Assembly (NCBI GenBank): GCA_016190405.1
Contig: JACPQO010000141.1
Location: 1-5,088 of the forward strand
Length of the DNA: 5,088 nt
Direction of reading: 5' to 3'
Source of the DNA: Chloroflexota bacterium
Lineage (GTDB): Bacteria; Chloroflexota; Dehalococcoidia; SM23-28-2; RBG-16-64-32
Positions 4,770-5,088 of the stretch are shown one piece after another (position 1 is the stretch's first letter; every line of letters begins with the position of its first letter). The translations under genes were made by a program, and so were the position numbers. The notes under the pieces were generated by a model, which saw only the letters and a program-made list of their open reading frames with translations, ran no database searches and had not been told where the DNA came from.

Positions 4770-5088
4770 ATGGGACACATCACCGTGCGGGAGGCGAAGC
4801 AGGCGGACCTGCCGGCGCTGCTGCGCCTATTGGACCAGATGGACGAGAGCATGTACCCGCGGCGGCAGGCCGCGCGCGAGGGTGAACTGCGAGAGCTGTT
4901 CCAAGCCGTGCTGCGGGACCCCAACCAGCATCTGTTACTGGCCGAGGCCGGCCGCAGCGCTGTGGGCACGGCCCACGTGATGGTGCTGCAACACTTTGAC
5001 CGGCCCCTGAACCGTTCGGCGGTGGTGGAGGGGGTGGTGGTGGACAGGATATATCGCGACAAGGGGGTGGGCGCCGCGCTCATGCGCG
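4770..5088 (+). CDS. GNAT-family N-acetyltransferase, 5' part (cut by window end)
   Basis: There are 106 residues before the window ends. ITVREAKQADLPALLRLLDQMDE (4-26) is the usual GNAT strand 1 and helix 1. HLLLAEAGRSAVGTAHVMVLQ (54-74) forms strands 2-3. VVEGVVVDRIYRDKGVGAALM (85-105) is motif A, with R-D-K-G-V-G as the acetyl-CoA pyrophosphate loop (Q/RxxGxG/A). The acceptor substrate cannot be told. The ATG at 4770 is preferred because the domain starts at residue 4 and a -10 box lies 7 nt upstream. GGAG is only 1 nt before the ATG, too close to act as a normal ribosome binding site. An in-frame ATG at 4746 would need a promoter inside the divergent cyclase gene. It is divergent from the cyclase with 22 bp between the start codons. 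Confidence 0.9.
   Translation, partial: MGHITVREAKQADLPALLRLLDQMDESMYPRRQAAREGELRELFQAVLRDPNQHLLLAEAGRSAVGTAHVMVLQHFDRPLNRSAVVEGVVVDRIYRDKGVGAALMR

Noticed and set aside
4748..5083. N-terminal extension of the cyclase frame to 5083 on the minus strand
   Set aside because: This stretch is antisense to the GNAT gene, is Ser/Arg-rich without motifs, and crosses the palindromic promoter. The ATG at 4747 has a -10 box 7 nt upstream.

Overview
This is a GC-rich, densely packed bacterial chromosome window with seven recognisable genes. An F420-type (DDN-family) oxidoreductase, a RAYT transposase, and a class III cyclase with an N-terminal cysteine module suggest Chloroflexota, with an actinobacterial-like lineage as second choice. 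This is inference from gene content only.

Left part (1-2875): a truncated alpha/beta hydrolase on the minus strand diverges from ruvB on the plus strand. The region between them holds a near-consensus sigma70-type promoter (TTGGAC, 17 bp, TATAAT) for ruvB and a TATAAT only 7 nt before the hydrolase ATG, so the hydrolase is probably leaderless. From ruvB onward four plus-strand genes are stacked as one probable transcription unit: ruvB (Holliday junction motor), a DDN-family oxidoreductase, a REP-associated tyrosine transposase (RAYT) and a RidA-like protein. Spacings are 3 nt, a 4-bp GTGA overlap and a 4-bp ATGA overlap. The RAYT gene contains two perfect 28-bp palindromes. They differ at two positions per arm with matched changes, start with GTAG, and are read in the same frame.

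Middle (2876-3132): a 257-bp intergenic stretch holds an inverted pair of dispersed-type repeats. A short-chain dehydrogenase gene (3133-3942) follows, with a strong ribosome binding site.

Right part (3932-5088): a minus-strand class III nucleotidyl cyclase overlaps the SDR tail-to-tail by 11 bp. Its reading frame is open from 4747 to 3932 except for one TGA at 4489-4487. That TGA sits at the fourth position of a two-CxxC module (C53xxC56 ... C84xxX87), where I expect Cys from related cyclases. Downstream of it, a 7-bp perfect stem with loop UGGAG begins at a distance compatible with a bacterial SECIS element. No ATG, GTG or TTG start lies between the TGA and the first catalytic Asp, so an active cyclase would need the TGA to be read through. 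This is either a candidate selenocysteine-containing cyclase or a single-base nonsense mutation, and it is the most interesting signal in the window. The cyclase diverges from a GNAT acetyltransferase (cut by the window end). The two share a 22-bp spacer centred on a 10-bp palindrome that supplies a -10 box in each direction, exactly 7 nt before each ATG.
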